DNA from: Treponema vincentii F0403
Lineage (GTDB): Bacteria > Spirochaetota > Spirochaetia > Treponematales > Treponemataceae
Reading direction: 5' to 3'
DNA length: 64,000 nucleotides
Assembly (NCBI RefSeq): GCF_000412995.1
Contig: NZ_KE332512.1
Span: forward strand, 492,697-556,696
Of the stretch, positions 61,483 to 64,000 are shown piece by piece (the stretch's first letter is position 1; the number at the start of each line of letters is the position of its first letter). A program made the position numbers and the translations under genes. The notes beneath the pieces were generated by a model. The model saw nothing but the letters and a program-made list of their open reading frames with translations, searched no databases and had not been told where the DNA came from.

Positions 61483-62826
61483 CTACTCCCGTGAGAAAGT
61501 AGTTATATCCCCCATTAGTTGCCGCATCCAACCGCTCTGCTTAGGCATCATTTCATTTGCACCTAAAATAACAATACCGGTTGTTTTCAGCTTGTCTCTA
61601 AACTCTTCCAATAATATACTTTGTTTTTCCGGTTTCATAAACGACAATACATCACGCGCAAGAATAATGTCGACATCCGGCACCGTATTTTGGTGCAAAC
61701 AATCATGGTATTCAAACAAGATCATATCTTTTATTTCTTGATTAAAACTATATGAATCATTGACACCCTTCACCAAATACGGTTTAAATCTATTGATTAC
61801 CTGATCTTCAGGAACAGTTAGCATCGGTGCATTTGAAATAGCTAATAGATCGGCATCATTTGCATAAATTCTAATAGCAGATCGGGGATATTTTTGCTTT
61901 AGTAAGACTGCAAGGCTGTATGTTTCATATCCCGCATCACATCCGACATTCCAAACAGTAATAATTTTAGCATCATTGTCGGGTAAGGCCGCCAATACCG
62001 TATTCATATACCCATCAGACCAAAAACGATGTGTGTCCGGTGAAAGAAAATTACTCAAAAACTCCCGTGCTTGATCTTCCGATTGTATCTGAATACTGGA
62101 AGCAACACGCATATCCCGCCATTCGTAATACCGTTTTTCCAACCATGCATTATTGACGGGAGAAGCATAGAATTGACCAAGAGCAGCGAGCGTATCACCG
62201 ATAAAGCGGATATCAAGCGCGTCATTTGATTGAGTAACATCCGACACGACAGCCTTTGTAACAGTATCAGCAGCAGCCGGTACAGCTTCTTCTTCGACAA
62301 CTACCGGCTTAGCATCCGTCACGGTACGGGCAGCAAAAATACGATCAACATCCAATAAAATATATAACTGTCCGGCATTTTCTACTACGCCGTAAATATA
62401 CTTAATATTTATATCACCAAAAATAGGATGCGGCGGTTGAATAGTGTTTTTTGAAACCCCAACTACTTTATCAATTCGGTCGACAACAATACCGAAAGTT
62501 TGATCGTCAACATTGATGATGACCATACTTTCAATAGTATCTTTTGCACGCTGCTTAATCGGAATATTGAAGAAAATACGCAAATCGATAATGGGGATAA
62601 TATCGCCGCGAAGGTTATACACGCCAAGTACAAACGGCGCCGTATTCGGAACATACGTAAAGTTATTCGCTTTTGCGATCTCCTTTACTTTCATAATATC
62701 GATTGCGTAATCTTTTTCTGCAAGAGAAAAAGTTATCATTTTAAAGTCGATAATCGAAACATGTTCGCTGACATATTCCTCTTGCATCTCTTCATTTACG
62801 CTTGTATTCAACTCGGTTCTTTCCAT
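61483..62826 (-). CDS. cheW: CheW-CheR-like fusion protein
   Basis: The 447-residue protein begins with a CheW domain (about 25-170: MITFSLAEKDYAIDIMKVKEIAKAN in outline, VLGVYNLRGDIIPIIDLR). A linker follows, then a CheR-type catalytic domain (about 235-445: VWNVGCDAGYETYSLAVLL, LFEYHDCLHQ, VDIILARDVLSFM). CheR normally has GCSTGEEPYS at the SAM site; GCDAGYETYS is altered, and the CheR N-terminal receptor-binding domain is absent. It couples receptors to CheA, and methylation activity is uncertain. Confidence 0.9.
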   Translation of the reverse strand: MERTELNTSVNEEMQEEYVSEHVSIIDFKMITFSLAEKDYAIDIMKVKEIAKANNFTYVPNTAPFVLGVYNLRGDIIPIIDLRIFFNIPIKQRAKDTIESMVIINVDDQTFGIVVDRIDKVVGVSKNTIQPPHPIFGDINIKYIYGVVENAGQLYILLDVDRIFAARTVTDAKPVVVEEEAVPAAADTVTKAVVSDVTQSNDALDIRFIGDTLAALGQFYASPVNNAWLEKRYYEWRDMRVASSIQIQSEDQAREFLSNFLSPDTHRFWSDGYMNTVLAALPDNDAKIITVWNVGCDAGYETYSLAVLLKQKYPRSAIRIYANDADLLAISNAPMLTVPEDQVINRFKPYLVKGVNDSYSFNQEIKDMILFEYHDCLHQNTVPDVDIILARDVLSFMKPEKQSILLEEFRDKLKTTGIVILGANEMMPKQSGWMRQLMGDITTFSRE

Positions 62827-62843
62827 AGTTATCTAATCCCCTT

Positions 62844-64000
62844 TTACCAGATGGAAGCCTCGCGCCGTTCACGGGCATGCATTTCCTGTTTTAACCCCAA
62901 ATCAAGTAATTGCCCGACATCAATAATCAATGAAACGGATCCGTCTCCTAAAATTGAAGCACCGGCAATTCCCGGAGAATTTGTAAACTGATCTTTCAAG
63001 GGCTTGATAACGACATCTTCCTCACCGATAAGACTGTCGACCATCAGTCCAACTTTCTTTTCAGCTGTTCCGACAATAACGATATAATGATGCCCGTCAT
63101 CACCTTTTTCCGCAGAAGGAACACCGAACAATCTATTCAGACGCAACAAGCTGATCACCTCGTCGCGCACATTAAACACTTCATAACTGTCAATGCGGTT
63201 AATTTCTTCGCTGCGCACACGATGACTTTCAATAACTGAAGTAATCGGGATAGAATACACTTCTTCACCGACGCGTATCAGCAAGCCTTGAATAATTGCA
63301 AGCGTCAGCGGCAGTTTTATTGTAAAACGGGTTCCTCTGTTTCTTTCAGACACAACCGTGACGGTTCCATTCAGTTTTTCGATATGGGTCTTAACGACAT
63401 CCAATCCGACACCTCGACCCGAAACACTGGAAATTGTCTTTGAAGTCGAAAAGCCCGGTGCAAAGATCAGCTGATACGCTTCGACATCGGTGAGGTTTTT
63501 TCCCGGATGTAAAAGGCCTCGTTCAACGGCCTTCGCTTTGACGGCGTCAATATCGATACCCCTACCGTCATCGGCAACTTCAATAACAATCATATTGCCT
63601 TCATTGCTTGCTTTAAGAAGAAGCGTTCCTTGTTCGGATTTACCCAAGGCTTTTCGGTCTTCCGGAGTTTCAATACCGTGATCCATCGAATTACGCACAC
63701 AGTGCATGATAGGATCAAGGAGGTCCTCGACAACGGACTTATCCAACTCGGTGTCTTCACCTTCGATAACAAGCTGAATGTTCTTATTTAAAGTTTTGGA
63801 AAGGTCGCGAACTACGCGGGGGAAACGGCTGAAAATCTGGCTAATAGGCACCATACGGATTTTCATAACCCCTTCCTGCAATTCACCGGAAATACGCCCT
63901 AAATTCTGTGCGGAAGAGCGGAATTTTGTAACCGAATACTTCATCGAGGTTTCAAACTGACTAAAAAGTTCAAACATACCGGCATAATCCGCCGAAAGTT
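62844..64000 (-). CDS. cheA: Chemotaxis histidine kinase CheA, C-terminal part
   Basis: The frame is open to the window edge, so the phosphotransfer (His) and CheY-binding domains lie outside. Visible are the dimerisation end, the HATPase with MHCVRNSMDHGIE (N box), VADDGRGIDIDAV (G1) and GRGVGLDVVKTHIEKL (G2), and the CheW-like P5 domain (IQGLLIRVGEEVYSIPI). It starts the che operon and precedes cheW by 17 bp. Confidence 0.95.
   Translation of the reverse strand, partial: LSADYAGMFELFSQFETSMKYSVTKFRSSAQNLGRISGELQEGVMKIRMVPISQIFSRFPRVVRDLSKTLNKNIQLVIEGEDTELDKSVVEDLLDPIMHCVRNSMDHGIETPEDRKALGKSEQGTLLLKASNEGNMIVIEVADDGRGIDIDAVKAKAVERGLLHPGKNLTDVEAYQLIFAPGFSTSKTISSVSGRGVGLDVVKTHIEKLNGTVTVVSERNRGTRFTIKLPLTLAIIQGLLIRVGEEVYSIPITSVIESHRVRSEEINRIDSYEVFNVRDEVISLLRLNRLFGVPSAEKGDDGHHYIVIVGTAEKKVGLMVDSLIGEEDVVIKPLKDQFTNSPGIAGASILGDGSVSLIIDVGQLLDLGLKQEMHARERREASIW

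Overview
The window is a bacterial chromosome segment that reads as a spirochaete of the genus Treponema. The evidence is a FlaA flagellar sheath protein, a cheA-cheW(R)-cheX-cheY operon, a spiro-SPASM protein, TpLRR/InlB-repeat lipoproteins, many spirochaetal lipoboxes and an L31-Rho pair. GC content is moderate and genes are tightly packed with ATGA overlaps. A host-associated (for example oral) treponeme is likely, but the species is inference.

Layout. 1-6006: surface and secreted genes. These are a leucine-rich/InlB-repeat lipoprotein broken at a 15-base G tract, an ABC ATPase stub, a family 2 glycosyltransferase and a large lipoprotein. 6247-11866: a threonine-synthase-like protein without its PLP lysine, RadC, an alpha/beta hydrolase with a CYTH protein, an A-type flavoprotein and a tRNA-binding domain protein. 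12008-15464: a two-subunit ABC exporter behind a near-leaderless promoter. 16209-19577: an overlapping TetR-hydrolase-Nim operon carrying two gene fragments. 19721-23748: prenyl synthase, RlmE and an EF-G-like GTPase. 23902-30251: a chemoreceptor, then a WD40/barrel protein whose reading frame lies behind an 8-bp tandem repeat, then two lipoproteins. 30310-46814: housekeeping genes, including AnmK, KtrA, cardiolipin synthase, RNase HII, a phosphoribosyltransferase, GpsA, TrhA-like, L31, Rho, CinA-like, bactofilin, Lnt, HU and S20. 46863-49221: an alarmone-synthetase-like TPR protein and FlaA. 49365-59477: a GerMN protein, an amidase, a glycan or sugar-modification cluster (ATP-grasp, SpsF/PseG-like/methyltransferase fusion, glycosyltransferase, spiro-SPASM) and a second GerMN protein. 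59615-64000: an OmpR-like regulator with a degenerate receiver, then the chemotaxis operon.

The most unusual features are these. (1) A family of four intergenic modular palindromes has arms that differ between copies but stay complementary within each copy. (2) There are two candidate phase-variation tracts, a G15 tract and an (ACTTCACG)n repeat. (3) The operon CheY has glycine in place of the phospho-acceptor aspartate. (4) The threonine synthase homologue has lost both PLP-binding motifs. (5) A glycan cluster contains a three-enzyme fusion. No rRNA, tRNA, CRISPR array or intact insertion sequence was recognised.
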